A DNA stretch of 64,000 nt, from contig NZ_CP116413.1 in the NCBI RefSeq assembly GCF_030064675.1, positions 6,666,001 through 6,730,000 on the forward strand, in the 5' to 3' direction. Each line of letters starts with the position of its first letter. Position 1 is the stretch's first letter. A program made the position numbers and the translations under genes. Source of the stretch: Crossiella sp. CA-258035. Its GTDB lineage: Bacteria; Actinomycetota; Actinomycetes; Mycobacteriales; Pseudonocardiaceae. The notes below the pieces were generated by a model that ran no database searches, had not been told where the DNA came from, and worked only from the letters and a program-made list of their open reading frames with translations. Below are positions 41,618 through 49,800 of the stretch, piece after piece.

Positions 41618-42874
41618 CTACGCCGCCCGCGCCGGGTCCGCCTGGATCGGCGGGGGTTCGGCGGAGCTGGTCAGCCGCAGCGCGTACACGCAGCTCACCA
41701 CGATGAACACCAGCGCCACCAGCACGTAGCTGTTGCCGAGCAGGTTCTGCCCGAGCGTCCACTTCAGCTCCTGGTCCTCGCCCTTGGGCAGGTACTGGTG
41801 CGGCCCGAAGCCGAAGATCAGCGCCAGCGGCAGGCCGATGGCCACAAGGCGGACCCTGGCGGCCGCGGTCTGGGCGATCTTGACCGCCAGCAGCACGACC
41901 ACCGGGCCGATCCACACCCAGTGGTGCGACCAGGACACCGGCGAGGCCAGCAGCCCCGCGGTGGCCACCACCAGCAGCGCGTGCAGGTCGTGGCCGGCGG
42001 CGCGCAGCCGGTGGACGGCCAGTGCGGCCACCGCGGCGATCGCCAGCGCGAGGACCAGCCACAGCACCGAGGAGTCCATGCCGATGCGGGAGATCACGCC
42101 GCGCACGGACTGGTTGTTGGCGTAGACCGGCGAGCCGATGCGGCCCGGGTCGATCAGCGTGTGGAACCAGTACTGCACCGAGTTGCCCGGCGAGAGCAGG
42201 AAGCCGAGGGCGCCGAAGCCGAGGAAGGAGCCGACCGCGACGAACATCGGCCGCCACTGGAGCTTGACCAGGAAGTACAACAGGAAGGCCAGCGGGGTGA
42301 GCTTGATCGCGGCGGCCAGGCCGATCATCATGCCGCGCGGCCACGGGGTCTTCTTCAGCAGGCAGTCGGCCGCGATCATCACCATCAGGATCAGGTTGAC
42401 CTGGCCGAACATCAGCGTCTCGCGGATGGGCTCCAGGACCACGCAGGCCAGGCCGATCACCGAGGCGACGTACCACGCGGCGCGGCGCTCCAGGCCCAGC
42501 CGCCTGCCCACCATCGCGCCGGTGCCGAACAGGGCCAGCAGGCTGAGCACCGCGAACAGCACCGCGCTCACCCAGAACGGCAGCAGGCCCACCGGCGCGA
42601 ACAGCACCGCGGCCAGCGGCGGGTAGGTGAAGGGCAGCGGGAAGTCCAGGTGGAACGGGCGCGGGAAGCTCGGTTCGTACAGGCTCAGCCCGTTCAGCCA
42701 GGTCAGCCCACCTGCGCGGTAGACCTGCAGGTCGAGGTAGTAGAACGGCTTGCCGATGTTGAACAGCGTGATGAGACCGAACCCCGCGGCCAGCATCAGG
42801 GCGACCGCGGCTGGCAGACGCCAGGCGGGCGCGGCGTTCGACGCTGAAATGTTGACCTTGGAGATGTCCCTCAC
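41618..42874 (-). CDS. GT87-family glycosyltransferase (DUF2029, mannosyltransferase-like)
   Basis: The 418-residue polytopic protein has about 10-12 membrane helices. The first extracellular loop carries the GT-C acidic motif (YLDLQVYRAGGLTWLNGLSLY), followed by FTYPPLAAVLFAPVGLLP and FGQVNLILM, all typical of actinobacterial polyprenyl-phosphate-mannose-dependent alpha-1,2-mannosyltransferases. It probably decorates lipoglycans or glycoproteins on the outer membrane face. The start is GTG at 42874. A paralogue lies at 45004-46266. Confidence 0.88.
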   Translation of the reverse strand: MRDISKVNISASNAAPAWRLPAAVALMLAAGFGLITLFNIGKPFYYLDLQVYRAGGLTWLNGLSLYEPSFPRPFHLDFPLPFTYPPLAAVLFAPVGLLPFWVSAVLFAVLSLLALFGTGAMVGRRLGLERRAAWYVASVIGLACVVLEPIRETLMFGQVNLILMVMIAADCLLKKTPWPRGMMIGLAAAIKLTPLAFLLYFLVKLQWRPMFVAVGSFLGFGALGFLLSPGNSVQYWFHTLIDPGRIGSPVYANNQSVRGVISRIGMDSSVLWLVLALAIAAVAALAVHRLRAAGHDLHALLVVATAGLLASPVSWSHHWVWIGPVVVLLAVKIAQTAAARVRLVAIGLPLALIFGFGPHQYLPKGEDQELKWTLGQNLLGNSYVLVALVFIVVSCVYALRLTSSAEPPPIQADPARAA

Positions 42875-43108
42875 CCCGAACTTCTGGCGGCGCTGCTACT
42901 CCGGGCGAGGGTACCCAACACCGGTTTCACACCCGCGTCATGGTCGCCGTGCTGGCTCGTCACGTAGTTGTGACCGCGGCAACACCACAGGTCATGGGAC
43001 CCTGACAAGATGTGTGACTTTCCCACGAGGTGCCGTGCACGGGCCGTAATCCACCCACTCACGGTTGGCCTAGGAAACTAGTTCTCCTCAGCGACGAAAG
43101 CGCACGTT

Positions 43109-43136
43109 TGCGCACACATGAGCTACTCTGTGCGCA
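43109..43136. promoter_or_regulatory. Palindrome over the promoter and start of the RES antitoxin gene
   Basis: TGCGCACA (43109-43116) and TGTGCGCA (43129-43136) form a perfect inverted repeat with a 12-bp spacer; a third GCGCAC half-site lies just upstream at 43100-43105. TACTCT (43124-43129) fits a -10 element placed 6 nt before the ATG at 43136, suggesting a leaderless transcript. The layout is that expected for autorepression by an antitoxin. Confidence 0.6.
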
Positions 43137-43720
43137 TGAGCATTGCGTTGGAGGATGTCTTGGCCAGAGCCGGACTGCGGGTCACCGCCACCGAGTTCCT
43201 GTCCCTGGTGGAGGACGCCGCACGCAAGCTGGCACCGCCGCACCCGGACCCCGGGGCGTACTTCTCCGCTGATCAGCGCGCCGCGCTGGCCGCGGTCGGA
43301 GTCGACCTGAGCCCGAGGGCCGACGGTGAGCGGGACCCCAGGGCGAAGGCGGTGGCCTCCCAGGCGGTGCTGCGCGACTCCGCCATGACCGTGGCCGAAG
43401 CGGCCGAACGGGTGGGCGTGGACACCAGCCGGATCCGGCACCGGGTGAGCGCCGGTCGGCTCACCGGGTGGAAGGACCGCGGCGGCTGGCGGCTGCCCGC
43501 CTGGCAGTTCACCGACAGCGGGGTGCTGCCCGGTCTGGGTATGGTGCTGGCGAAGGTGCCTGCCGACCAGCCCCAGATGGTGGTCGCGGCGTTCATGACG
43601 ACCCCCCAGGAGGACCTGCTGCTCGGCGACCGGCCGACCTCCCCCCGCGACTGGCTGCTTGCCGGTGGTGACCCGCGCCGGGTCGCGACGCTGGCCTCGA
43701 CGCTGGGGACGCCGGCCTGA
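43136..43720 (+). CDS. Putative DNA-binding antitoxin of a RES-type toxin-antitoxin pair
   Basis: The 194-residue protein contains an excisionase/MerR-like helix-turn-helix (MTVAEAAERVGVDTSRIRHRVSAGRLTGW), and a C-terminal segment TSPRDWLLAGGDPRRVATLAS that recalls the toxin-binding end of Xre/MbcA/ParS antitoxins. It precedes the RES-domain gene by 62 nt. ATG at 43136 is favoured by the leaderless -10 and palindrome; an in-frame ATG at 43118 exists. The arrangement differs from the common Xre-type antitoxin, so the role is inferred from context. Confidence 0.72.
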   Translation: MSIALEDVLARAGLRVTATEFLSLVEDAARKLAPPHPDPGAYFSADQRAALAAVGVDLSPRADGERDPRAKAVASQAVLRDSAMTVAEAAERVGVDTSRIRHRVSAGRLTGWKDRGGWRLPAWQFTDSGVLPGLGMVLAKVPADQPQMVVAAFMTTPQEDLLLGDRPTSPRDWLLAGGDPRRVATLASTLGTPA

Positions 43721-43782
43721 TGGTCCACTGAGACCACCTAGGTAAGCGACTTCACGCGAGACCAGCGAACAGGACACACGAC

Positions 43783-44439
43783 TTGGCCCGGCTTCCTCCG
43801 CCGCCGACTCCGGCTGCGCTGCAAGCGTTGCTGCGCCGAACCGAGGACGTCGTCGCCGTACACCGCGCGACCCGTCTGGTGCGCATCTTCGCCGCGGGCG
43901 GCACCCACCCACAGCGGTGGAACTCCTTCCGGTACGCCGGACCGCTCCCGCACGCCCGGTTCGACCCGCATCCGGCCACCCTGGACGGCCGCCCGATCGA
44001 GACCCACGAGCACGGCGTGCTCTACTTCGGTCTCTCGGTGCGCACCAGCGTCGCCGAGGTCTACCAGGCCACCTCCACGGTGGACCGGCGCACCCGCAGC
44101 CCGCACCTGGTGGTGCTGCGTCCGCGCCGCACGCTGCGCCTGCTGGACCTCTCCGGTCTCTGGCCCACCAGGGCAGGCGCCTCGCAGTCGATCAGCACCG
44201 GCCCCAAGGACCGCACCCAGGCCTGGGCCAGGGCGATCCGCGCGGCCTACCCGGAGCTGGACGGGCTCTGGTACCGCTCCTCGATGGACACCGGCAACCC
44301 GGCGATCTGCCTGTGGGACCCGCCGGGCATGAGCGCGCTGCCGATCGCGCCGGACGTGCTGCTGCCGCTGGACCACCCGGGCCTGGACCTGCCGCTGGCC
44401 CGGATCTGCGAGGAGCTCAACTACACCCTGCTCGGCTGA
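43783..44439 (+). CDS. RES-domain protein (NAD+ phosphorylase-type toxin)
   Basis: The 218-residue protein shows the RES family pattern: an early arginine (LVRIFAAGG, Arg34), GVLYFGLSVRTSVAEVYQ with Tyr81 and Glu92, and the serine-bearing GLWYRSSM. RES toxins such as MbcT degrade NAD+ and are neutralised by an adjacent antitoxin. The start is a TTG at 43783 with AGGA about 10 nt upstream. A hairpin (TGGTC/GACCA, 43723-43736) lies between it and the antitoxin gene and might lower toxin expression. Confidence 0.82.
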   Translation: MARLPPPPTPAALQALLRRTEDVVAVHRATRLVRIFAAGGTHPQRWNSFRYAGPLPHARFDPHPATLDGRPIETHEHGVLYFGLSVRTSVAEVYQATSTVDRRTRSPHLVVLRPRRTLRLLDLSGLWPTRAGASQSISTGPKDRTQAWARAIRAAYPELDGLWYRSSMDTGNPAICLWDPPGMSALPIAPDVLLPLDHPGLDLPLARICEELNYTLLG

Positions 44440-44445
44440 GGAAAG

Positions 44446-44469
44446 GGCCCCGGCGGGGAGGCCGGGGCC
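44446..44469. terminator. Bidirectional hairpin terminator between RES and GNAT genes
   Basis: GGCCCCGGC (44446-44454) and GCCGGGGCC (44461-44469) form a perfect 9-bp stem with a 6-nt loop, placed between the convergent RES toxin and GNAT acetyltransferase stops. It contains no T-run. Confidence 0.65.
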
Positions 44470-44482
44470 ATCGGGCTGGGAG

Positions 44483-45007
44483 TCAGGCGGTCCGGGGCAG
44501 GTAGCTCGGCAACCGGAGCCGGTAGCGGCAGGTGGGGATCTCCTGCTCCTGGAGGCAGTCGGCGCGGACCGCGCCGTCGGGGCGCCAGCCGTGCGCCCGG
44601 TAGAAGTTGCGGGCCAGCATGTTGGCCTGGAACACCCACAGCTCGGCGTGGGTGTGGCCGAGCGCGGCGAGGTGCCGCAGCCCGGCGTGGTGCACCGCGC
44701 GGCCCGCGCCGGTGCCCCACAGTTTCGGGTCGCCGTAGTGGGCGACCAGCTCTCCCGTCCCGTCCTGGTTCTCCCGGACCGCGCAGTACGCGCCGATCCG
44801 GCCGGTCCGGTCCTCGGCGACGAACACCGTGTCCGCTCCCGGCCTGCTCAGCCAGGTCTCCCAGCCGGGGGCCCGGCGCTGCGAGCTCATCTGGTCGAGC
44901 AGCTCGTCAGCGACGATGCCTCGATAGGCGTACTGCCAGCTCAGCACGTTGATACGGGCGATCTCCGCCGCATCCGCCGGTTCTGCCTGGCGCACCGTCC
45001 ATGTCAT
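44483..45007 (-). CDS. GNAT-family N-acetyltransferase
   Basis: The 174-residue protein has the GNAT core: RQAEPADAAEIARINVLSWQYAYRG at the N-terminus, TVFVAEDRTGRIGAYCAV, and HAELWVFQANMLARNFYRAHGW at the C-terminus. The usual Q/RxxGxG/A acetyl-CoA loop is present in weakened form (LWGTGAGRA). The ATG overlaps the upstream GT87 stop as ATGA, so the two are co-translated. The substrate is unknown. Confidence 0.88.
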   Translation of the reverse strand: MTWTVRQAEPADAAEIARINVLSWQYAYRGIVADELLDQMSSQRRAPGWETWLSRPGADTVFVAEDRTGRIGAYCAVRENQDGTGELVAHYGDPKLWGTGAGRAVHHAGLRHLAALGHTHAELWVFQANMLARNFYRAHGWRPDGAVRADCLQEQEIPTCRYRLRLPSYLPRTA

Positions 45008-46266
45008 GACAAGAGCCTGCGGGACGGCACCGGCTCCAGGCCAGGGATTTTCCCGCTCTCGCGCCGCAAGTGCACGGTGACCAGCACCAACGCGCCCACG
45101 AAGATCAGCACGAACACGTTGCGGGTGAGCACCTGCAACGGACCGGAGTCCCAGGAGAACAGGCCCTTGCCCGGTTCCTGGGAGGACCCGAACGGCGTCC
45201 ACTGGGTGAACCAGCAGAAGGCCAGCAGGTACCCGCCGGCCAGCAGCGGCAGGCCGAGGGCGCGCTGTCCGGTCAGCACCAGGTCGAGCGCGAAGACCAG
45301 CAGCGGCAGGAACCACACCCAGTGGTGCTCCCAGGAGAACGGGGACACCGCGCAGCCGGTCAGCCCGACCACCGTCCAGCTCAGCAGCACCTCCCCGCGC
45401 CGGTGCGCCCGCCAGGCGACCGCGAACCCGGCGATCCCGGCCAGTCCGGCCACCAGCAGCCAGGGCCAGCTCGCCGGCTGGTTGGTGCCCGCGAAACGGG
45501 CCAGCATGCCGGCCAGGGACTGGTTGCTGCTGGAGGCCAGGTCACCGATCCGGTTGGCGTTGAAGAAGGTGCTCGTCCAGTACTGCCAGGCGTCGGAGGG
45601 CACCACCAGGAAGCCGAGCGCGACCGTGCCGAGGAAGGTCAGCACCGCAGTGCCCGCGGCCCGGAACCGGCCGGTGACCAGCAGGAAGGCGATGAAGATC
45701 ACCGGGGTGAGCTTGAACCCGGCGGCCAGCCCGATGCCGGCGCCCTGCCAGCGGGAGCCCGCGCGCACCGAGCGGGCGTCCCAGAGCACCAGCAGCATCA
45801 GCAGCAGGTTGACCTGGCCCAGCGCCACGGTCAGCCACACCGGCTCCAGCCACAGCGCGAACCCGGCCACCAGCACCGAGACCAGCCACGCGGTCCGGTC
45901 GGCCCGGTAGCCCAGCAGCAGCCAGCACTGCCGCACCACCAGGACCAGCAGCGCGAAGTGCGCGAGCAGGGTGAGCACCACCAGCGGGATGATCGGCAGC
46001 ACGGTCAACGGCACGAACACCAGCGCCGAGATCGGCGGGTAGGTGAACAGGTTCTGGTAGGTCACCGGCCCCTGGTAGAGCGCCCGGCCCTCCCAGACAG
46101 CCAGGCCGCCGGCGCGGTAGATGTTCATGTCCACCCCGACCGGCGCGGCCTTGGGCCAGAGCAGGAACATCGCCCCGTGCAGCAGCACCGCGCCGATCAG
46201 GGCGAGGACGGCCCAGCGGCCCAGGTGCGGGATCCGGCCGATCGAGCGTTCGGACAAGCTGGTCAC
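45004..46266 (-). CDS. Second GT87-family glycosyltransferase
   Basis: The 420-residue polytopic protein is homologous in layout to the GT87 protein at 41618-42874: MNIYRAGGLAVWEGRALYQ acidic loop, FTYPPISALVFVPL, LGQVNLLLMLLVLWDAR and SPFSWEHHWVWFLP. It is likely another polyprenyl-phosphate-sugar-dependent transferase acting outside the membrane. The start is GTG at 46266. It is coupled to the GNAT gene downstream. Confidence 0.88.
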   Translation of the reverse strand: MTSLSERSIGRIPHLGRWAVLALIGAVLLHGAMFLLWPKAAPVGVDMNIYRAGGLAVWEGRALYQGPVTYQNLFTYPPISALVFVPLTVLPIIPLVVLTLLAHFALLVLVVRQCWLLLGYRADRTAWLVSVLVAGFALWLEPVWLTVALGQVNLLLMLLVLWDARSVRAGSRWQGAGIGLAAGFKLTPVIFIAFLLVTGRFRAAGTAVLTFLGTVALGFLVVPSDAWQYWTSTFFNANRIGDLASSSNQSLAGMLARFAGTNQPASWPWLLVAGLAGIAGFAVAWRAHRRGEVLLSWTVVGLTGCAVSPFSWEHHWVWFLPLLVFALDLVLTGQRALGLPLLAGGYLLAFCWFTQWTPFGSSQEPGKGLFSWDSGPLQVLTRNVFVLIFVGALVLVTVHLRRESGKIPGLEPVPSRRLLS

Positions 46267-46277
46267 GGCGGTTCACC

Positions 46278-48224
46278 CTAGAGGAGGTGCCGGGACCACC
46301 ATTCCAGCACCGCGTCGAAGCGCTGCACCCGGTGCTTCGGCCGCCCGCTCCTGGTCAGCTCGTGCCCCTCGCCGGGGAAGAGCAGCAGTTCCGAGGGCGT
46401 GCCGTTGCGTTGCAGGGCCACGAACATCCGCTGGGCCTGCTCCACCGGGCAGCGCCAGTCCTGTTCGGAGTGCGCGATCAGGAACGGGATGGTGATCTTG
46501 TCCGCGTGCGTGAGCGGGCTCTGCCTGCGCCGGGTCTCCTCGTCCTTGCCGTAGGCCTCGGCGAACCACCAGCCGATGTCGGAGGAGCCGACGAAGGAGT
46601 CCCAGGCGTTGAGCGCGCGCTCGCTCCAGGCCGCGCGGAAGCGCTCGCCGTGGTGCGCGGCCAGCCAGCCGGTCATGAAGCCGCCGTAGGAGCCGCCCAT
46701 CACGCCCACCCGGTCCGCGTCCAGCTCCGGGGACTCCAGGGCCGCGTCCAGCAGCGCGAGCAGGTCACCGGTGTCCTCGGCCACGCCGAGACCGGTGCCG
46801 GCCACCACCGCCCCGTGCGCCTCGCCGTAGCTGGCCGAGCCGCGCGGGTTGCCCAGCACCACCGCGTACCCGGCGCCGGCGTAGACCTGGGCCTCGTCGA
46901 AGAAGCCCCAGCTGTAGAAGCGGAACGGACCGCCGTGGATGGACAGCAGCACCGGGTGCGGACCCTCGCCCTCGGGCAGCATGACCCAGCCGTGCACCGG
47001 GTAGCCGTCCGGCGCGGTGGTCTCGACCTCCCGCCAGCCGCGCAGACCCTTGGCCCGCAGGTCGGCGTTGAAGTCGGTCAGTGTCACCGGGTTCTCGCCC
47101 AGCAGCACCACCTCGCCGGGGTTGTCCACAGTGGACACCACCGCGACGGCGCGCCCGCCGTGCGCGGTGAAGCCGAGCACCGCGGCCCGCTCGCCGGCCA
47201 GCAGCGGCAGCTCGGCCAGCGGCGCCTCCTTGGCGCCCGAGGGCACTAGGCGGACCTGCACCGCGCCCCGGTGCGCCACCGCGACCAGCACGCCACCCTC
47301 GACCACCACGGGCGGACCGGGCGCCCGCTCAACCGCGACCGACTCCGCCTCGGTCAACCGTAGCGGATGCTCCGGTTCGCCGTCCAGTCGCAGCGGGGCC
47401 GACCACAGGCCGGGGTTGACCGCGACCCAGCGGCCCGGCCGGAAGTGCTCGCCGAGGAAGTACACGGTGTCCCCGTCGGCCACCGGGTACTCCGCGGAGC
47501 CCTCGGTGCGCACCACCAGCACCGGCTCGCCACCGGCCACCGGGACCGCGTAGACGTCGGTGTGGAAGGTGGGCCCCTCCGCGCCGAGCGCGCGGTGGGC
47601 GGTGAACAGCACGTGCCGCCCGTCCGGGGTGAAGCTGACGTCGGCGGCGTCCACGGTCAGCTCGGTGAGCCGCCGCGGCGGCGTGGTCGCGCCGTCGGGT
47701 CCCGGCAGGCCGACCACGTGCACCTGGGCCGGGCGGTCGCCGAGGAAGCCGATGCCGTCGAAGCGGTAGGTCAGACCGGTGATCCGGCGCGGCGGCTCGG
47801 CCTCGGGCCCGACGCCCTTGGCGGTGCCGTAGCGGCCCGGCTCGGGCACCCTGGCGGTGAAGGCCAGCGAGCCGGAGTCCGGCGCCCAGGCGGGCACACC
47901 GGCGCCCAGCGGCAGCTCGGTGAGCCGCACCGGCTCGCCACCGGCGGTGGGCATGACGTAGAGCTGCGGCCTGGCCTCGGTGCCGGAGTCACCGGCCACC
48001 CGCAGGAAGGCCAGCCAGGCGCCGTCCGGGGAGATCCTCGGCTGGGTGTCGGCGAGCCCGGTGCTGATCCGCCTCGGCGTGCCACCGGCCAGCGGCACCC
48101 GCCACAGCCCGCCCCGGTAGGCGTCGGCGGCGACGTCGGCACTGGAGACCGCCACCACCAGGTGGTCGCCGTGCAGGGCGGGGATACCGGGAACTCGCAG
48201 AAAAGGAAGATCCTCCGGGCGCAT
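46278..48224 (-). CDS. S9-family serine peptidase (acylaminoacyl-peptidase-like)
   Basis: The 648-residue protein has an N-terminal seven-bladed propeller (repeats such as QPRISPDGAWLAFLR and DVSFTPDGRHVLFTA) and a C-terminal alpha/beta hydrolase with Ser512 (GGSYGG), Asp589 (EQDWRCPVEQ) and His621 (GEGHEL). It is likely a cytoplasmic oligopeptidase, as there is no signal peptide. The ATG at 48224 lies in the loop of a strong hairpin; a TTG at 48233 is an alternative start. Confidence 0.93.
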   Translation of the reverse strand: MRPEDLPFLRVPGIPALHGDHLVVAVSSADVAADAYRGGLWRVPLAGGTPRRISTGLADTQPRISPDGAWLAFLRVAGDSGTEARPQLYVMPTAGGEPVRLTELPLGAGVPAWAPDSGSLAFTARVPEPGRYGTAKGVGPEAEPPRRITGLTYRFDGIGFLGDRPAQVHVVGLPGPDGATTPPRRLTELTVDAADVSFTPDGRHVLFTAHRALGAEGPTFHTDVYAVPVAGGEPVLVVRTEGSAEYPVADGDTVYFLGEHFRPGRWVAVNPGLWSAPLRLDGEPEHPLRLTEAESVAVERAPGPPVVVEGGVLVAVAHRGAVQVRLVPSGAKEAPLAELPLLAGERAAVLGFTAHGGRAVAVVSTVDNPGEVVLLGENPVTLTDFNADLRAKGLRGWREVETTAPDGYPVHGWVMLPEGEGPHPVLLSIHGGPFRFYSWGFFDEAQVYAGAGYAVVLGNPRGSASYGEAHGAVVAGTGLGVAEDTGDLLALLDAALESPELDADRVGVMGGSYGGFMTGWLAAHHGERFRAAWSERALNAWDSFVGSSDIGWWFAEAYGKDEETRRRQSPLTHADKITIPFLIAHSEQDWRCPVEQAQRMFVALQRNGTPSELLLFPGEGHELTRSGRPKHRVQRFDAVLEWWSRHLL

Positions 48225-48250
48225 GCGGGCCAAGCTACCCGCCCGGAGGA
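48211..48250 (-). terminator. Strong hairpin enclosing the S9 peptidase start codon
   Basis: CGCCCGGAGGA (48240-48250) pairs perfectly with TCCTCCGGGCG (48211-48221), an 11-bp stem with an 18-nt loop. On the minus strand it lies 27 nt after the terC stop, so it may end terC transcripts. The loop contains the likely ATG of the S9 gene (48222-48224), so it could also affect translation initiation. Confidence 0.6.
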
Positions 48251-48277
48251 CCTTCCCACGAGCCTTTCAGTTCGCCG

Positions 48278-49276
48278 TCACTTGGCGGCGGCCGCCTCGT
48301 CCTTCTTGGCGTCGTTGCGGGTCTTGAGCAGGCTGGCCACGGTGGTGATGATCAGCACGCCGATGATGAACGGCAGCGAGACCTCGATGCCGATGTGCGG
48401 GGCCCAGGAGATCGGCTTGCCGTCGTTGAGGAACGGCAGGTTGTTGGAGGCCAGCGCCTCGAACACCAGCTTGAAGCCGATGAAGCCGAGGATGACCGCC
48501 AGGCCGATGTGCAGGTACACCAGGCGGTTGAGCAGGCCGCCGATGAGGAAGTACAGCTGCCGCAGGCCCATCAGCGCGAAGGCGTTGGCGGTGAAGACCA
48601 AGTAGGGCTCCTTGGTCAGCGCGAAGATCGCCGGGATCGAGTCGACCGCGAAGAGCAGGTCGGTCAGGCCGATCGCCAGCATCACGATGAACATCGGGGT
48701 GACCCAGCGCTTGCCGTCGATCTTCACGAAGGACTTGGCGCCCTGGTAGTCCTTGGTCACCGGCAGCACCTTGCGGGCGTAGCCGACGAGCTTGGGCTCC
48801 TTGAACTCCTCCTCGTTGCCCTCGCCCTGCCGCGCCTGCTTGTAGGCCACGAAGAGCAGGAAGCCACCGAAGATGTAGAAGATCCAGCTGAACTGCTCGA
48901 TCAGCGCCGCGCCTGCCGCGATGAACGCGCCGCGCATGACCAGTGCCAACAGGATGCCGATGAGCAGCACCTTGTGCTGGTGGATCGAGGGGACCGCGAA
49001 CGTGCTCATGATGATCACGAACACGAACAGGTTGTCGATACTCAACGAGTATTCGGTGATGTAGCCGGCAAAGAACTCCCCGGCGTACTGGGATCCGGAG
49101 AAATACCAGAGCCCGAGTCCGAAGAGCACCGCGGCGGCCACGTAGAAGATGACCCAGCGGGAGGCCTCCCCGACCGTCACCTCGTGCGGTTTGCGGTCGA
49201 CGATCACGAGGTCGATCGCGATCAGGGCCAGTAGTCCGACCACAGTTGCGATCCACAGCCAAGCGGGGACGAGCAC
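48278..49276 (-). CDS. TerC-family membrane protein (manganese-linked exporter)
   Basis: The 332-residue protein has about nine membrane helices. The two conserved acidic motifs of TerC/Alx proteins are present: YSLSIDNLFVFVIIM and LLFAVDSIPAIFAL. The family includes manganese exporters that also metallate secreted enzymes, which fits the yybP-ykoY manganese riboswitch upstream. The start is GTG at 49276, with GGAGG 6 nt before it. Tellurite resistance is the historic name only. Confidence 0.93.
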   Translation of the reverse strand: MLVPAWLWIATVVGLLALIAIDLVIVDRKPHEVTVGEASRWVIFYVAAAVLFGLGLWYFSGSQYAGEFFAGYITEYSLSIDNLFVFVIIMSTFAVPSIHQHKVLLIGILLALVMRGAFIAAGAALIEQFSWIFYIFGGFLLFVAYKQARQGEGNEEEFKEPKLVGYARKVLPVTKDYQGAKSFVKIDGKRWVTPMFIVMLAIGLTDLLFAVDSIPAIFALTKEPYLVFTANAFALMGLRQLYFLIGGLLNRLVYLHIGLAVILGFIGFKLVFEALASNNLPFLNDGKPISWAPHIGIEVSLPFIIGVLIITTVASLLKTRNDAKKDEAAAAK

Positions 49277-49326
49277 AGTTCACCTCCGGTTCATGGGCAC
49301 ACGCCACCAGACACACGCCACTGACC

Positions 49327-49425
49327 GGAGGTCTCTTCCACCGGACCAGAGGCCGGTCGACGGCACCGGGACGTCACTGGGGACGGCCGTGATGACGATG
49401 TCGCCGCGAAGGAATACTCCCCTCC
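49327..49425 (-). promoter_or_regulatory. yybP-ykoY manganese riboswitch upstream of terC
   Basis: On the minus strand the segment begins GGAGGGGAGTATTCC (49425 down to 49411) and ends GGAAGAGACCTCC (about 49339 down to 49327). The conserved GGGGAGUA at the 5' side and AGACC at the 3' side close a GGAGG/CCUCC P1 stem, as in known yybP-ykoY Mn2+ sensors; internal helices lie between. It ends about 50 nt before the terC start and is expected to raise TerC when Mn2+ is high. Confidence 0.85.
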
Positions 49426-49521
49426 AAGCGGTGTAACGTTCTCATGTGAACCCTGAAGTCCACCAGTAGGGGTGATCCGGGGCACTGTTGAAGGCCCCCT
49501 TGGGGTGAAAAGATCTCCCCC

Positions 49522-49800
49522 ATGGTGCTGGAGATCACCGAGCTCCTGCTCCGTCCGGGCGCAGAGGAGCGGTTCACCGCGTTCGCCGAGGTCACGGTGC
49601 GGCGACTGCTCACCGAACCCGGCTGCCTCTCGGCCAGGCTGACCAGGGGCCTGGAGAACCCGAGCCGGTTCGTGCTGCTGGTGGAGTGGGAGACGATCAC
49701 CCGTTCGGCTGCGCCCACGCGGCAGTGGCCGCCGGAGCTGACCCCGCTGTTCGCCGCCCCGCCGCTGATCGAGCTGTTCGACCCGGCGGGTGCGCCGTGA
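49522..49800 (+). CDS. ABM-domain (antibiotic biosynthesis monooxygenase-like) protein, first copy
   Basis: This 92-residue ferredoxin-like protein has the ABM pattern ITELLLRPGAEERFTAFAEVT ... GCLSARLTRGLENPSRFVLLVEWET. The second half is shorter and Pro-rich (RQWPPELTPLF) compared with the next paralogue. ABM proteins act as small cofactor-free oxygenases or heme/quinol-binding proteins. It is coupled to the second copy by a GTGA overlap. Confidence 0.78.
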   Translation: MVLEITELLLRPGAEERFTAFAEVTVRRLLTEPGCLSARLTRGLENPSRFVLLVEWETITRSAAPTRQWPPELTPLFAAPPLIELFDPAGAP

